A stretch of 64,000 nucleotides of DNA, taken from Bacterioplanoides pacificum. Its GTDB lineage: Bacteria > Pseudomonadota > Gammaproteobacteria > Pseudomonadales > Oceanobacteraceae. The translations under genes and the position numbers were made by a program. Shown in pieces: positions 1 to 9,212 of this stretch (position 1 is its first letter; each line of letters begins with the position of its first letter). The notes below the pieces were generated by a model that was not told where the DNA came from, did not search any database, and saw only the letters and a program-made list of their open reading frames with translations. Where the stretch lies: positions 155,419 through 219,418 of the forward strand of contig NZ_JBHRYB010000015.1 of assembly GCF_042648445.1 (NCBI RefSeq), given 5' to 3'.

Positions 1-1698
1 TATTGTCTCGGCGCCAGTGACTACCATCAGCAACTGCAGATCAGCCTGAACCATAATCTGTTTCTCGAAGCCCTCGATGACCAGCCGGGCTGGTATCGCA
101 TGCATCCGGTGATGGCCGGTTTGCTCAGTCATCAGTTATCTGAACCGGTGCGCCATGCCTTGCACAGCAAAGCGTTTGACTGGTTACGCACCGGCCGCGA
201 TCGTATGGCGGCGCTGCATCATGCCCGGCAGGCCGGTCTGGCGTATGAAATTGTGCCCTGGGTTGAGCAACAGGCGGAATACCTGATTGGCAGCCTGGAT
301 ATTCCGGCGATGCTGGAATGGTTTGATGTGTTGGGTGATGAACTGCTACACGCCTCGCCCCGGCTGATGCAGGTCGCTGCCTGGTCGTGGTTGTTTACCC
401 AGCAACGGGAAAAAGCAGAACCTCTGGTACAGCGGCTGCTGAATGACCGTCGTTTAGCCGATTATGAAAAAGCGGCGCTGGAAGGTTATCTGGCACGGCT
501 TGATGGCCAGACCCGGCGGGCTGAAGAGTTATGTAAATACGCGCTGGAACACCTGCCCGCCGATCGTTTTACCGTACGTATTCTGATGAGCAGCACGTTG
601 TCGCTGTTGTGCCTGATGCACCACGATGCCGATGGCGCCCGTATCTGGAACCGTTTTGCCCAGGATCTGGCGCGTCAGTATCAGGTACCGGCGATGGAGG
701 CTCAGGTGTTATTCGATTATGGCCGGATCGAGCTGAACCGTGGCCATATCAAACGCAGCCTGGCGGTGATTGAACAGGGCCTGGCGTTAATGCAGGAGCA
801 CAACGAACGTTGTGGGGTGTCGCTTGGCCGGTTGTTGTCTTATAAAGCCTTTGTTTTGTGGCTGATGGGAGAAAACCGTGACCAGCTGATCGATATGATG
901 CAGCAGGGAGTGGCAGCCAGTACCAGTGGTCATGATATCGCTGTGTGTTATGGCTATGCCTTACTGGCGATGGCACATACGGAAACCGGACAATTTGACC
1001 GGGCGCTGGACTTACTCGATCAGGCTGAGCGGCTGATGCAGCGCTGGCAGGTCGGGGTTGAAAGTTATCAGTGGCTGGCGATGATCAAAGCCAATGTCTG
1101 GATCTCTGAAGGTAAGTTATCCCGTGCTCAGAGTTACATTGATGAATTTATCAAAATGCAGGCCGACGGGCCGCTGACCCGCTCGGATGTGTTCCCGATG
1201 TTACCCGGCTTTATTGCCGCCACCCGGGCCCGGCTTTATCTGGTGGGCAATCATCCGGAAGCCTGTATCGCTGAGGCTGACGCCTGGTTACGCAACAATA
1301 ATCAGAGCCTGATGAGTGTGGTGGTGATGATGTTCCGGGCGGTGGCATTACGGGGCAGTAAGCCTGCAGAAAGTGAATCCCAGCTGCGTTATCTGCAACA
1401 GGTGCTGGAGCGGGAAAACATTGGTATGGACCTTAACCGCTGGATTCCGCAACTGCAGCAGGCCAGCCTGGCGGCGGAAAAAGATGCGCCCTTGTTGCCG
1501 GCTAACGTGTCTCTCAGTGAACGTGAGCTGGAAGTGCTGCGTAAGATCGACCAGGGATTATCCAATCAGGAAATTGCCGATCAGCTGTTTATTTCTCTGC
1601 ATACGGTGAAAACCCATGCGCGTAAAATCAATGTGAAACTGGGGGCTAAAAGCCGCACCCAGGCGTTACATCGTGCTAAAGAGCTTCTGCTGATTTAA
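1..1698 (+). CDS. MalT-like LuxR-family transcriptional regulator (3' part; start is outside the window)
   Basis: The reading frame is open from base 1, so the gene is cut by the window edge; an internal ATG at 100 is not the real start. About 565 codons are present. The middle is a helical, TPR-like region rich in Leu, Ala and Glu, as in the MalT/AlkS (LAL/STAND) class. The last ~65 residues (about 1505-1690) are a LuxR-type helix-turn-helix with the SERELEVL and SNQEIADQL signatures. In this family an N-terminal ATPase domain, missing here, senses a ligand and the C-terminal domain binds DNA. The ligand and targets cannot be told from this fragment. The downstream gene is 135 bp away on the same strand. 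Confidence 0.85.
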   Translation, partial: YCLGASDYHQQLQISLNHNLFLEALDDQPGWYRMHPVMAGLLSHQLSEPVRHALHSKAFDWLRTGRDRMAALHHARQAGLAYEIVPWVEQQAEYLIGSLDIPAMLEWFDVLGDELLHASPRLMQVAAWSWLFTQQREKAEPLVQRLLNDRRLADYEKAALEGYLARLDGQTRRAEELCKYALEHLPADRFTVRILMSSTLSLLCLMHHDADGARIWNRFAQDLARQYQVPAMEAQVLFDYGRIELNRGHIKRSLAVIEQGLALMQEHNERCGVSLGRLLSYKAFVLWLMGENRDQLIDMMQQGVAASTSGHDIAVCYGYALLAMAHTETGQFDRALDLLDQAERLMQRWQVGVESYQWLAMIKANVWISEGKLSRAQSYIDEFIKMQADGPLTRSDVFPMLPGFIAATRARLYLVGNHPEACIAEADAWLRNNNQSLMSVVVMMFRAVALRGSKPAESESQLRYLQQVLERENIGMDLNRWIPQLQQASLAAEKDAPLLPANVSLSERELEVLRKIDQGLSNQEIADQLFISLHTVKTHARKINVKLGAKSRTQALHRAKELLLI

Positions 1699-1833
1699 CC
1701 GGAGATTTTTATAACCAAATGGTCGGTGTTCTGCGGGAAGCAGATCGCTTTACCTGAACATCCGGTCTTTGCTGGCAATGACGGCGCTTTTTGGCTAAAC
1801 CTGTTGAATAAATGATCATAACAGGGAGTGCCA

Positions 1834-3015
1834 ATGGATTATTGTGTCGTGGTGATCGGGGAGGCCAACTACCCACAACTGGAACAACAGCTGGGCGAAC
1901 ACTACCAGCTGATCGCGGTCGCTGACATCAATGCTTTGCTCAGCGGCGCCGTGGACCAGCCTTGTCATGCCATCCTGATTAACGCAGTAAACAGTGGTCT
2001 GGCCGCTTCAATCGGCGTTTGCCGGCAAATTAAAGAACAGGAAATTCTGCGGCAAATTCCACTGGTGATGCTGGCCGATCGTGATCGGCTGGCGGATCGG
2101 ATGGATGCCTTTGATGCCGGCTTCGATGATCTGATCGAAAGTGATGCAATGTGGGAGTTGCGGGCCCGCATCGACCGCGTGGTGATGAATAAGCTGGCCA
2201 ACGACCAGCTGAAAGCCCAGCTGAAGCAAGCCAATGAAATGGCGTTTATCGCCATGTCGGATACCTCTGACCTGGGGGTGAATGTACAGTTCCTGCTCGA
2301 TTGTAACCGCTGTAATAACCTGGATGAGCTGGGCATGCGGTTATTCCAGGCGTTACAGAATTATGGCCTCAGCTGCAGCCTGCAGATGCGCAGCGAACAC
2401 GGGGTTAAAAATATGGAAGCCAATGGCATGGCCAAAGCGATGGAGTCGGTGTTGCTGATGGAGTGCCGCGATCAGGGGCGTTATGTCGATTTTGGCCATC
2501 GTTCCATCATGAATTACGAAACGGTGTCACTGCTGGTTAAAAACATGCCGCTGCATGACGATAAAAAATACGGCGCCATCAAAGATAACGTTTTTTCGCT
2601 GTTGCAGGGGGCACACGCTCGTCTGGTGGCGATCGATAATCTGCAGAATCTGTCTCTGGAAAGTGCGCTGGTGAAACGTATGACTGCGCAGATGCGCGAT
2701 ATGATCAGCGAAGTGGATGATTCCTACCAGGCCGTGATGCGGGATATCGCTGACGTGGTGGAGAATATGGCCGATGGTGTGGAAGAAAGTATCCAGTTTC
2801 TTGGCATGGACGAACATCAGGAAGCGGCGCTGCAGAAAATTATGGAGCACGGCATTCTGGACACCAACCGCATTTTTAACGATGGCATACGCCTTGACCG
2901 TGGTTTAAAAGACTTCCTCAATCAGGTGGATACCGTTTTCAGTCAGGGCCATGTTGATGCCGACAATCTGCAGGCACTGTTAAAGCAGTTGCCCGGTGGC
3001 GGCCGGATGCACTGA
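1834..3015 (+). CDS. Pseudo-receiver domain protein with a GAF-like middle region
   Basis: The protein has 393 residues from ATG 1834. I chose this ATG because AGGGA at 1823-1827 is well placed for it; a GTG two codons upstream is also possible. Residues 1-125 have the alternating strand/helix pattern of a response-regulator receiver. The position of the phospho-acceptor Asp is Asn50 (HAILINA), and the usual conserved Lys and acidic pocket are not evident. It is therefore probably a non-phosphorylated pseudo-receiver. Residues ~140-290 resemble a divergent GAF-like sensor fold, and the rest is helical. There is no DNA-binding or GGDEF output domain. It may act as an adaptor through protein contacts; this is inference. 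It lies between a LuxR regulator and manC, so a link to polysaccharide control is possible but unproven. Confidence 0.6.
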   Translation: MDYCVVVIGEANYPQLEQQLGEHYQLIAVADINALLSGAVDQPCHAILINAVNSGLAASIGVCRQIKEQEILRQIPLVMLADRDRLADRMDAFDAGFDDLIESDAMWELRARIDRVVMNKLANDQLKAQLKQANEMAFIAMSDTSDLGVNVQFLLDCNRCNNLDELGMRLFQALQNYGLSCSLQMRSEHGVKNMEANGMAKAMESVLLMECRDQGRYVDFGHRSIMNYETVSLLVKNMPLHDDKKYGAIKDNVFSLLQGAHARLVAIDNLQNLSLESALVKRMTAQMRDMISEVDDSYQAVMRDIADVVENMADGVEESIQFLGMDEHQEAALQKIMEHGILDTNRIFNDGIRLDRGLKDFLNQVDTVFSQGHVDADNLQALLKQLPGGGRMH

Positions 3016-3039
3016 GACAAGGCTGTGCTAACACGCCCG

Positions 3040-3059
3040 GGCCGCTTATAATCGCGGCC
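3040..3059 (+). promoter_or_regulatory. Inverted repeat containing a TATAAT box directly before manC
   Basis: GGCCGC-TTATAATC-GCGGCC is a perfect 6-bp inverted repeat whose loop contains TATAAT (3047-3052). It ends one base before the manC ATG at 3061. No Shine-Dalgarno sequence is visible. If TATAAT is a -10 box, transcription would begin at about the start codon, giving a leaderless mRNA. A clear -35 box is not seen. Confidence 0.4.
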
Positions 3060-3060
3060 T

Positions 3061-4476
3061 ATGATCTATCCTGTAATTCTGGCCGGCGGCAATGGCAGCC
3101 GTTTATGGCCTGCTTCCCGCAGTGACTTTCCAAAACAGTTCCTTCAGCTGGGGCAAACGTTGTCGTTATTGCAGCAGACTGTCCGGCGGCTGGTGGCTGC
3201 CGAACTGGCAGAGCCGTTGCTGATCTGTAACGAGCAACATCGTTTTATCGCCGCTGAACAACTGCGTCAGTTGCACTGCCCGGCGACCATACTGCTGGAA
3301 CCCGAAGGGCGTAATACCGCTCCGGCGATTGCCCTGGCGGCGCATCAGTTACAGCGGCAAAGTGGCGATCCTGCCTCTGTGCTGCTGGTGTTACCGGCTG
3401 ATCATCTGATCGCTGATCCGGAGGCGTTTTTGCGGGCGGTAGCCAGCTTATTACCGGCGGTACAACAAGAAGGGAAAGTGGGTACTTTGGGGGTACTGCC
3501 AACACGGGCAGAAAGCGGTTTTGGGTATATTCAGCCCGCCAGCCGTGAACGTTTGTCGCCGGTTCAGGCGTTTGTTGAAAAGCCGGACGTCCGGCGGGCT
3601 CAGCAGTTTATTGACCAGGGCTACCTGTGGAACAGTGGCATGTTTGTGCTGCGCGCTGATGTGTATCTGCAGAGATTACAGCAGTACTGTCCGGCGATGG
3701 CGGATGCCTGTGCCCGGGCGATGTCCGAGCCGCAGCAGGATCTGGACTTTCTGCGGCCGGACGCTCACGCGTTTGCCTGTGCACCGGCTGAAGCGGTGGA
3801 TTATGCGCTACTGGAACCGCTGGCGGCGCAGGGCGAAGTCATCGTCGCGACACTGGATTGTGGCTGGGATGATATCGGCAGCTGGTCAGCGTTATGGCAG
3901 CTGGGTGATAAAGACGAACAGGGTAATGTCTGTATGGGGCAAAGCAGCCACACGGAACTGCAATACAGCCATGATAACCTGATTTATGGTGATCAGCGCC
4001 TGATTGCTTTGGCCGGGGTGGATAACCTGGTGGTTGTGGATAGCGCAGATGCCCTGCTGGTGGCTGATAAAAGCCGGGCACAGGATATTAAATCGCTGGT
4101 GGCCAGCTTGCCGGCAACCGCACACGAAGCGCGCCTGCGTCAGGTGTACCGGCCCTGGGGGCATTATAATGTGCTGACCGAGGGGCCGGGTTATAAGGTC
4201 AAAAAAATCTGTGTCCGTGCCGGTGAGCAAATTTCATTACAGCGTCATCAGCAGCGGGCAGAACATTGGGTGGTGGTTGCCGGTTGTGCCTGGGTAACCC
4301 GTGGCGATCAGAGTTATCGGGTGGAAAAAAATCAATCGACCTATATCGCGGCCGGAGAAATCCATGCATTGCAGAATCCGGGGCCGGAGTTGCTGGAAAT
4401 GATTGAAGTGCAGTCCGGTGATTATCTGGGCGAAGACGATATTATCCGCTTACAGGATAAATATGGCAGACAATAA
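3061..4476 (+). CDS. manC: Mannose-1-phosphate guanylyltransferase / mannose-6-phosphate isomerase (type II PMI)
   Basis: A bifunctional 471-residue enzyme of the ManC/AlgA family, of normal length. It makes GDP-mannose from mannose-1-phosphate and GTP and interconverts fructose-6-P and mannose-6-P in the cytoplasm. The N-terminal nucleotidyltransferase has the GGNGSRLWPASR loop followed by FPKQFL, the FVEKP lysine motif and NSGMFV. The C-terminal cupin (from ~residue 350) has RPWGHY and QRHQQRAEHWVVV, the metal-binding isomerase region. It is followed 113 bp later by ugd on the same strand; together they supply GDP-mannose and UDP-glucuronate, typical precursors of exopolysaccharide. No glycosyltransferases are adjacent. 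manC, cpsB and algA name the same family; I cannot tell which polysaccharide it serves. Confidence 0.95.
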   Translation: MIYPVILAGGNGSRLWPASRSDFPKQFLQLGQTLSLLQQTVRRLVAAELAEPLLICNEQHRFIAAEQLRQLHCPATILLEPEGRNTAPAIALAAHQLQRQSGDPASVLLVLPADHLIADPEAFLRAVASLLPAVQQEGKVGTLGVLPTRAESGFGYIQPASRERLSPVQAFVEKPDVRRAQQFIDQGYLWNSGMFVLRADVYLQRLQQYCPAMADACARAMSEPQQDLDFLRPDAHAFACAPAEAVDYALLEPLAAQGEVIVATLDCGWDDIGSWSALWQLGDKDEQGNVCMGQSSHTELQYSHDNLIYGDQRLIALAGVDNLVVVDSADALLVADKSRAQDIKSLVASLPATAHEARLRQVYRPWGHYNVLTEGPGYKVKKICVRAGEQISLQRHQQRAEHWVVVAGCAWVTRGDQSYRVEKNQSTYIAAGEIHALQNPGPELLEMIEVQSGDYLGEDDIIRLQDKYGRQ

Positions 4477-4487
4477 CAGCTGGCGCA

Positions 4488-4505
4488 GTTGCGACTGGTC
4501 GCAAC
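4488..4505 (+). repeat. Short perfect hairpin between manC and ugd
   Basis: GTTGCGAC-TG-GTCGCAAC is a perfect 8-bp inverted repeat just after the manC stop codon. A run of seven Ts (about 4533-4539) lies too far downstream for a classical intrinsic terminator. It may stabilise the manC mRNA end or bind a protein. Confidence 0.4.
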
Positions 4506-4589
4506 GCAACCGGGGTGTTATTGTGAGCCTCGTTTTTTTAACGTAAAACGCCGGCGAACTGGCGAAGTTGTGATACAGCGAGTAAACAA

Positions 4590-5756
4590 ATGAAAGTGAC
4601 CGTTGCCGGAACCGGCTATGTCGGATTATCCAATGCCATGTTACTGGCGCAACATAATGAAGTCGTGGCACTGGACATTGATGAACACAAGGTGGCTTTA
4701 CTGAACCAGCGTCAGTCGCCGATTGTGGACAAAGAAATTGAAGAATTTTTACAGCGCGATGATCTGAATTTTCGCGCCACTCTGGATAAAAGCAGTGCCT
4801 ACGACGGTGCAGATTTTGTCATTATCGCCACGCCTACCGACTACGACGTCGATACCAACTATTTTAATACCTCCAGTGTGGAATCGGTCATCAATGATGT
4901 GATGCAACAAAACCCACAGGCGGTGATGATTATTAAATCGACGGTGCCGGTGGGTTTTACCCAGCGTATCAAACAGGAAACCGGCAGCGATAACATTATT
5001 TTTTCGCCGGAATTTCTGCGCGAAGGCAAAGCGTTATACGATAATTTATACCCGTCCCGTATTATTGTTGGTGAAGACAGCGAACGGGCGCGTACCTTTG
5101 CCGGCTTATTGGCAGGCGGTGCGGTTAAACAGGATATCGATCAGTTATTTATCGAATCCACCGAAGCCGAAGCGGTTAAATTATTCTCTAATACCTATCT
5201 GGCGATGCGGGTAGCGTATTTTAATGAACTCGACAGCTACGCTGAAGTACATGGTCTCAACAGCCGGCAGATTATTGAAGGGGTTGGTCTCGATCCGCGT
5301 ATCGGCAGCCATTACAACAATCCGTCGTTTGGTTACGGCGGTTATTGTCTGCCCAAAGATACCAAGCAGTTGTTGGCGAATTTTGAAGACGTGCCAAATA
5401 ACATGGTGCGTGCCATTGTTGATGCCAATACCACCCGCAAAGATTTTATTGCCGATTCTATTATTGCCCGTAATCCCAGTGTTGTTGGGGTATACCGGCT
5501 GGTGATGAAGTCCGGCTCGGATAACTTCCGCGCATCAGCCATTCAGGGCATCATGAAACGCATCAAGGCCAAAGGCATTGAGGTGGTGATTTACGAACCG
5601 ACCATGGAAGAGGATGAGTTTTTCCGCTCCCGGGTGGAACGTGATTTAACCCGCTTTAAAGCTGAAGCGGATGTGATTGTTGCGAACCGGATGGCCGATG
5701 ATCTGCAGGATGTGGCGGCTAAAGTGTATACCCGCGATTTATTCGGCAGCGACTGA
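4590..5756 (+). CDS. ugd: UDP-glucose 6-dehydrogenase
   Basis: The protein has 388 residues, the same length class as E. coli Ugd. It oxidises UDP-glucose twice with NAD+ to UDP-glucuronate in the cytoplasm. Visible motifs are the N-terminal Rossmann loop GTGYVGLSNA, the IIKSTVPVGFT and SPEFLREGKAL segments, and the catalytic Cys253 in GGYCLPKDTKQ. The central dimerisation helix and the C-terminal UDP-binding domain are complete. It follows manC on the same strand and may be co-transcribed with it, although the 113-bp gap contains a hairpin. The sugar product could feed capsule, exopolysaccharide or lipid A modification. Confidence 0.95.
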   Translation: MKVTVAGTGYVGLSNAMLLAQHNEVVALDIDEHKVALLNQRQSPIVDKEIEEFLQRDDLNFRATLDKSSAYDGADFVIIATPTDYDVDTNYFNTSSVESVINDVMQQNPQAVMIIKSTVPVGFTQRIKQETGSDNIIFSPEFLREGKALYDNLYPSRIIVGEDSERARTFAGLLAGGAVKQDIDQLFIESTEAEAVKLFSNTYLAMRVAYFNELDSYAEVHGLNSRQIIEGVGLDPRIGSHYNNPSFGYGGYCLPKDTKQLLANFEDVPNNMVRAIVDANTTRKDFIADSIIARNPSVVGVYRLVMKSGSDNFRASAIQGIMKRIKAKGIEVVIYEPTMEEDEFFRSRVERDLTRFKAEADVIVANRMADDLQDVAAKVYTRDLFGSD

Positions 5757-5795
5757 TTAACACGAGCGTCCGGCAACTAAAGCCCCTGCTGAGTT

Positions 5796-5952
5796 TCAGC
5801 CGGGCCAGATTTCCACCACGGTATCATCCGGCTGCAGTTCAAAAAATGCCAGCGTGGCAAACGGATGACGCGCCGCATCACGGCTTTGTTCCGCCACACT
5901 GCGATGACTGCAACCGGCTGTGTAGCTTGAGTTGCGGTGCGAGGGTAGCCAT
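5796..5952 (-). pseudogene. N-terminal remnant of a COG4798-type predicted methyltransferase
   Basis: On the minus strand an AGGAG Shine-Dalgarno (5960-5964) sits 7 nt before an ATG (5950-5952), right behind the LysR stop. The first frame gives MATLAPQLK and then drifts. Another frame reads HRSVAEQSRDAARHPFATLA and continues to DDTVVEIWPG before TGA at 5796-5798. That text matches the start of the predicted SAM-methyltransferase family whose members read TVVEIWPGGGWYTE. Here the protein stops exactly where the SAM-binding glycine loop should begin. The gene is truncated and frameshifted, so it is a remnant. Family assignment is from memory of the motif. Confidence 0.6.
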
Positions 5953-5969
5953 GGCGGAACTCCTGTGGA

Positions 5970-6944
5970 TTATTGTAAGGAACGGCTGTCGTTATTGTCC
6001 TTCAGAGAATGACTGGCTTCAGCAAGTTCCACTTCCCACGGCGGATTTGGCCGCACACTTTCAATGACAAAATCAACAAAGCTGCGTACCTTGGCTGATA
6101 AGTGACGATTGCTTGGGTACAACGCATGGATCGGACTGGTTTCAAACGGCCAGTCAGATAATACCGGCACCAGATTCTTAGAACGAATGGCGGAAGCGGC
6201 AATAATCATTGGCAGCGGTGCAATCCCGACTCCCGACAGTGCCAGGGTATACAGGCTGGCAAAGTCGTTCACCTGCAGCCGCGGTTTAACCTGCACCGTA
6301 TGCTCCTGTTCATCCGGACCGATAAAGCCCCAGCTGTTCCAGTCCGGGCTGGATAACAGGATATGATCGCTGAGATCGTTCGGATGGTTAGGGGAACCGT
6401 GGCGACGCAGATAGTCCGGGCTGGCACATAACAGGCCACGTACGTCACCCAGATGACGACCAATCAGGGAGGAGTCTTCCAGCTGACCAACGCGGAAAGC
6501 GATGTCTATGCCTTCCTGTACCAGATCCAGCTTCTGATCGGATAACGTCAGGTCGATACTGACCTGTGGGTGTTGTTCCATATATTCCGCCACCAGGCTA
6601 CTGAGCACCGTCGAACCAAACAACACCGGAGCGGTAATGCGCAAGGTACCGGTGGGGGTGCTTTGCATCTGGGTGACGGCAATATTCGCTTCCTCTATTT
6701 CGCTGAGGATGCGGGCACAGTGGTTATAATAGGCATTGCCGGTATCGGTCAGGCGCAGGCTGCGGGTGGTACGCTGAATCAGGCGCACGCCCAGTCGCTC
6801 TTCCAGCTGAGTAATTTTACGGCTCACCGTGGACTTAGGCAGCCCCAGGTTTTTGGCAGCACCGGTAAAGCTACCGGCTTCCACCACATGAACAAAAATG
6901 GCCATTTCGTTCAGATCAAATTCTTCACGTTTACCGATCAACAT
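5970..6944 (-). CDS. LysR-family transcriptional regulator
   Basis: The protein has 324 residues, a normal LysR length. Residues ~12-70 form the winged helix-turn-helix (SFTGAAKNLGLPKSTVSRKI, then LEERLGVRLIQRTTR). Residues ~95-305 form the periplasmic-binding-protein-like effector domain. It belongs to the branch commonly annotated as near DsdC/AaeR/YafC-like regulators, with the typical GTLRITAP segment opening the effector domain. Its ligand is unknown. LysR proteins usually regulate a divergent neighbour; the upstream neighbour here (the TonB receptor) is on the same strand and ends toward it. The only gene directly downstream is the decayed methyltransferase, so its original partner may be lost. 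Confidence 0.9.
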   Translation of the reverse strand: MLIGKREEFDLNEMAIFVHVVEAGSFTGAAKNLGLPKSTVSRKITQLEERLGVRLIQRTTRSLRLTDTGNAYYNHCARILSEIEEANIAVTQMQSTPTGTLRITAPVLFGSTVLSSLVAEYMEQHPQVSIDLTLSDQKLDLVQEGIDIAFRVGQLEDSSLIGRHLGDVRGLLCASPDYLRRHGSPNHPNDLSDHILLSSPDWNSWGFIGPDEQEHTVQVKPRLQVNDFASLYTLALSGVGIAPLPMIIAASAIRSKNLVPVLSDWPFETSPIHALYPSNRHLSAKVRSFVDFVIESVRPNPPWEVELAEASHSLKDNNDSRSLQ

Positions 6945-7050
6945 ATTCTTCTGACCTCAGGGTAACAATGATTCACAGTATGGGGGCTGTTTCAGAAATT
7001 AAAAGGTTTATGGAACAATTGGTATGATAATTTTGTTATTGATCCATATT

Positions 7051-7075
7051 GGCCGCTAGCCTGAAGCCAGCGGCC
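7051..7075 (-). terminator. Hairpin at the 3' end of the light-response operon
   Basis: GGCCGCT and AGCGGCC arms with a GC/GC extension form a strong stem-loop just downstream of the TonB-receptor stop at 7086. No U-tract follows on the minus strand, so it may be a transcript-end stabiliser rather than a true intrinsic terminator. Confidence 0.45.
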
Positions 7076-7085
7076 GCTTTGCCGG

Positions 7086-9182
7086 TCAGAGTTTGGCCTT
7101 GATACCAAATGAAATAATGGTGGGCAGGTCGGTAACCTCGTTGCGTTTGCTGTAGTCGTCTCCTTCGTATTCGTAGTCCACCACATTCTGGCGGCCATAG
7201 ACGTTCAGCACTTCGGCGTAAAAGTCCATTTCCCAGGATTTGAATATAAAGGTGCGGTCGGCGCGGATATCCAGCTTGTGATAGGCTTTTAATCGTTCGG
7301 AATTGAGATCGGCGTAAATTGGGTCATATACATCACGACCAGCTTTGTCACTTTTTGTCTGATTAAACTCAGCTCCGATGATTGGTGTAACCAGCTGACC
7401 GCTCTGAAAGCGCCATTTAAAGCCAATCTGCCAGTCTTTATTGTACTGGTAGTTGCTGACCATATTAATGATTACCGGCTGGTCGTAGTTATAACGGAAA
7501 TTGTCACCGGTCAGCTGGTCTTTCCGTTCGGTACGCGAATACGCTGCGGATAACCAGCCGTACCATTTATCGGTCAGGTTTTTATTGATAAAGAATTCCA
7601 TGCCCCAGGCGCGGCCGTCAGCGTCATTGGTATAACGTGGTAAGGCATTATAAGCGGCCAGATCAGCGGGTTGCTCCAGATCGTAGTTATACAGTTCCGG
7701 ACCCGGGCGACCGATAATAATGTCCTTCAGAGTTTTGTAATACACCTCCACTTTCCAGAACAAATCATTGGCCAGTTCGTTTTCGATACCCAGTTCATAA
7801 TGATCGGCGGTTGGCTGATCCAGTTCCGGGTTACCAAATTCCGGCGTATAAGCGCCAAAGTTATCCGGCAGTATATGGTACTGGCCATAACCTGAGGTAA
7901 AAGCCCAGCCCGGGGTAAATTCCCAACGGCTGTTGAGGCGCGGTTCGGTAAAGTTCTGGTCGGTATAGTCGTCGGTGGAAATCAACACACCTGGGGTTAA
8001 CGTCCAGTAGGGCGTAACCGACCAGGCATCCGCCAGGTTGGCGTACCAGGTTTTAATCACAGGTTTCCCTTTACCGGATAACGTATCGGTGCCATCAACA
8101 ATGCGACAGTCAGGGTCAAACCCATCGCAATTGGGGGCCGAGAAACGGCCGTTATAGCCGGTTTGTGCTTCTTTATATTGCAGACCCCACTGCAATTCAT
8201 GATCGTAATTCAGCGGATAGGTAAACTGGGAACGCAGGTGGTAGGAATTCACTTTGACATCAATGCGGTTGTCGGCACCAATACCAAAGGCAAACTTTTC
8301 TTCCAGTTGGGAAATGCCGATTTTATGGGTCATGCCGGACGAGTATAATTTATCCCATACCAGCCCCTGGGTATTAAAAAACTGTTCAAAGCGAATGCCA
8401 CCTTCCAGGCCCGGGTCCTGCAACACGGTATCGGAATCTTCGGCGAATAAAACAGCGCCTTTATCCCGTGCACCAATCACCTGAAACGTCAGGCTTTCGC
8501 TGTCGCTGATACGCCAGCTGTATTTACCCTGATAATCGTAAAATTCCGGTACCTGGGTGAATTCAAAATCTTCCTCATCCAGGAAGTTTTCGATGTAATA
8601 CTGAAATAAACTCTGGCGTGCAGAAAAATAAAACGCCTGATCATCACTGACCTGATTTTCGACAAAAATCCCGGCTTTTAACAGGCTGACATCGATGACC
8701 GTCTGGCCGCGGTCCTGGTAGGGCAGGCGCGAATCAGCATCAATGACGGCGCCGGTGGCGTTATTGTAATGTGGGCCAAAGGCAGCGGCTTCCAGGGTAA
8801 AGTCTTTTACCACGTTATCATTCAGAATACTGCTGGTATCCAGGTGAAAAATATATCCCACGGGTAAAAAGTCGACGTAATACGCGTTGTCTTCCGGTGA
8901 CGACCCCCGTACTGCCGGCTCTGAGCGATTACCATTGGCAAACACCACACCGGGTAAACTGTCGATCGCGCCTAACGGGTCATTACCGGAGCCGGGTACC
9001 CGCAACAGTTTGTCGGTAGATATTTCTGTCAGCGGTGCTTCTTCACCCTGTACCTGAACGCTGTCCAGTCTGACACTGTCCGTGTCGCTGCTGCTCTCCG
9101 TTTGTTCAGCAGCCAGTGTCACTGTGGGCAAGGCACTGCTGATGGTGGCAGCCAATAAATAACGTGTCGGTGAAAAAGCCAT
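7086..9182 (-). CDS. TonB-dependent outer-membrane receptor
   Basis: The protein has 698 residues. A signal peptide (residues 1-25, likely cut after TLAA) is followed by a possible TonB box (DSVQVQG, ~40-46). A plug domain follows (~55-165, with GAIDSLPGVVF and EPAVRGSSPEDNAYYVDF), then a 22-strand-type barrel. The start is supported by AGGGAAA before the ATG. Such receptors import siderophores, cobalamin, sugars or other ligands using TonB energy. The ligand is not predictable and no matching periplasmic or inner-membrane transporter is nearby. It lies 30 bp behind the last compact gene of the light-response operon on the same strand, so read-through expression is likely. The C-terminus ends in IKAKL rather than the usual aromatic residue. 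Confidence 0.9.
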   Translation of the reverse strand: MAFSPTRYLLAATISSALPTVTLAAEQTESSSDTDSVRLDSVQVQGEEAPLTEISTDKLLRVPGSGNDPLGAIDSLPGVVFANGNRSEPAVRGSSPEDNAYYVDFLPVGYIFHLDTSSILNDNVVKDFTLEAAAFGPHYNNATGAVIDADSRLPYQDRGQTVIDVSLLKAGIFVENQVSDDQAFYFSARQSLFQYYIENFLDEEDFEFTQVPEFYDYQGKYSWRISDSESLTFQVIGARDKGAVLFAEDSDTVLQDPGLEGGIRFEQFFNTQGLVWDKLYSSGMTHKIGISQLEEKFAFGIGADNRIDVKVNSYHLRSQFTYPLNYDHELQWGLQYKEAQTGYNGRFSAPNCDGFDPDCRIVDGTDTLSGKGKPVIKTWYANLADAWSVTPYWTLTPGVLISTDDYTDQNFTEPRLNSRWEFTPGWAFTSGYGQYHILPDNFGAYTPEFGNPELDQPTADHYELGIENELANDLFWKVEVYYKTLKDIIIGRPGPELYNYDLEQPADLAAYNALPRYTNDADGRAWGMEFFINKNLTDKWYGWLSAAYSRTERKDQLTGDNFRYNYDQPVIINMVSNYQYNKDWQIGFKWRFQSGQLVTPIIGAEFNQTKSDKAGRDVYDPIYADLNSERLKAYHKLDIRADRTFIFKSWEMDFYAEVLNVYGRQNVVDYEYEGDDYSKRNEVTDLPTIISFGIKAKL

Positions 9183-9212
9183 GGTATTTCCCTGTTTAAC
9201 GAACGCTGGCGG

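Noticed and set aside
3521..3982. Long alternative frames inside manC and other GC-rich genes
   Set aside because: They are overlapping shadow frames with no family sequence or ribosome sites.
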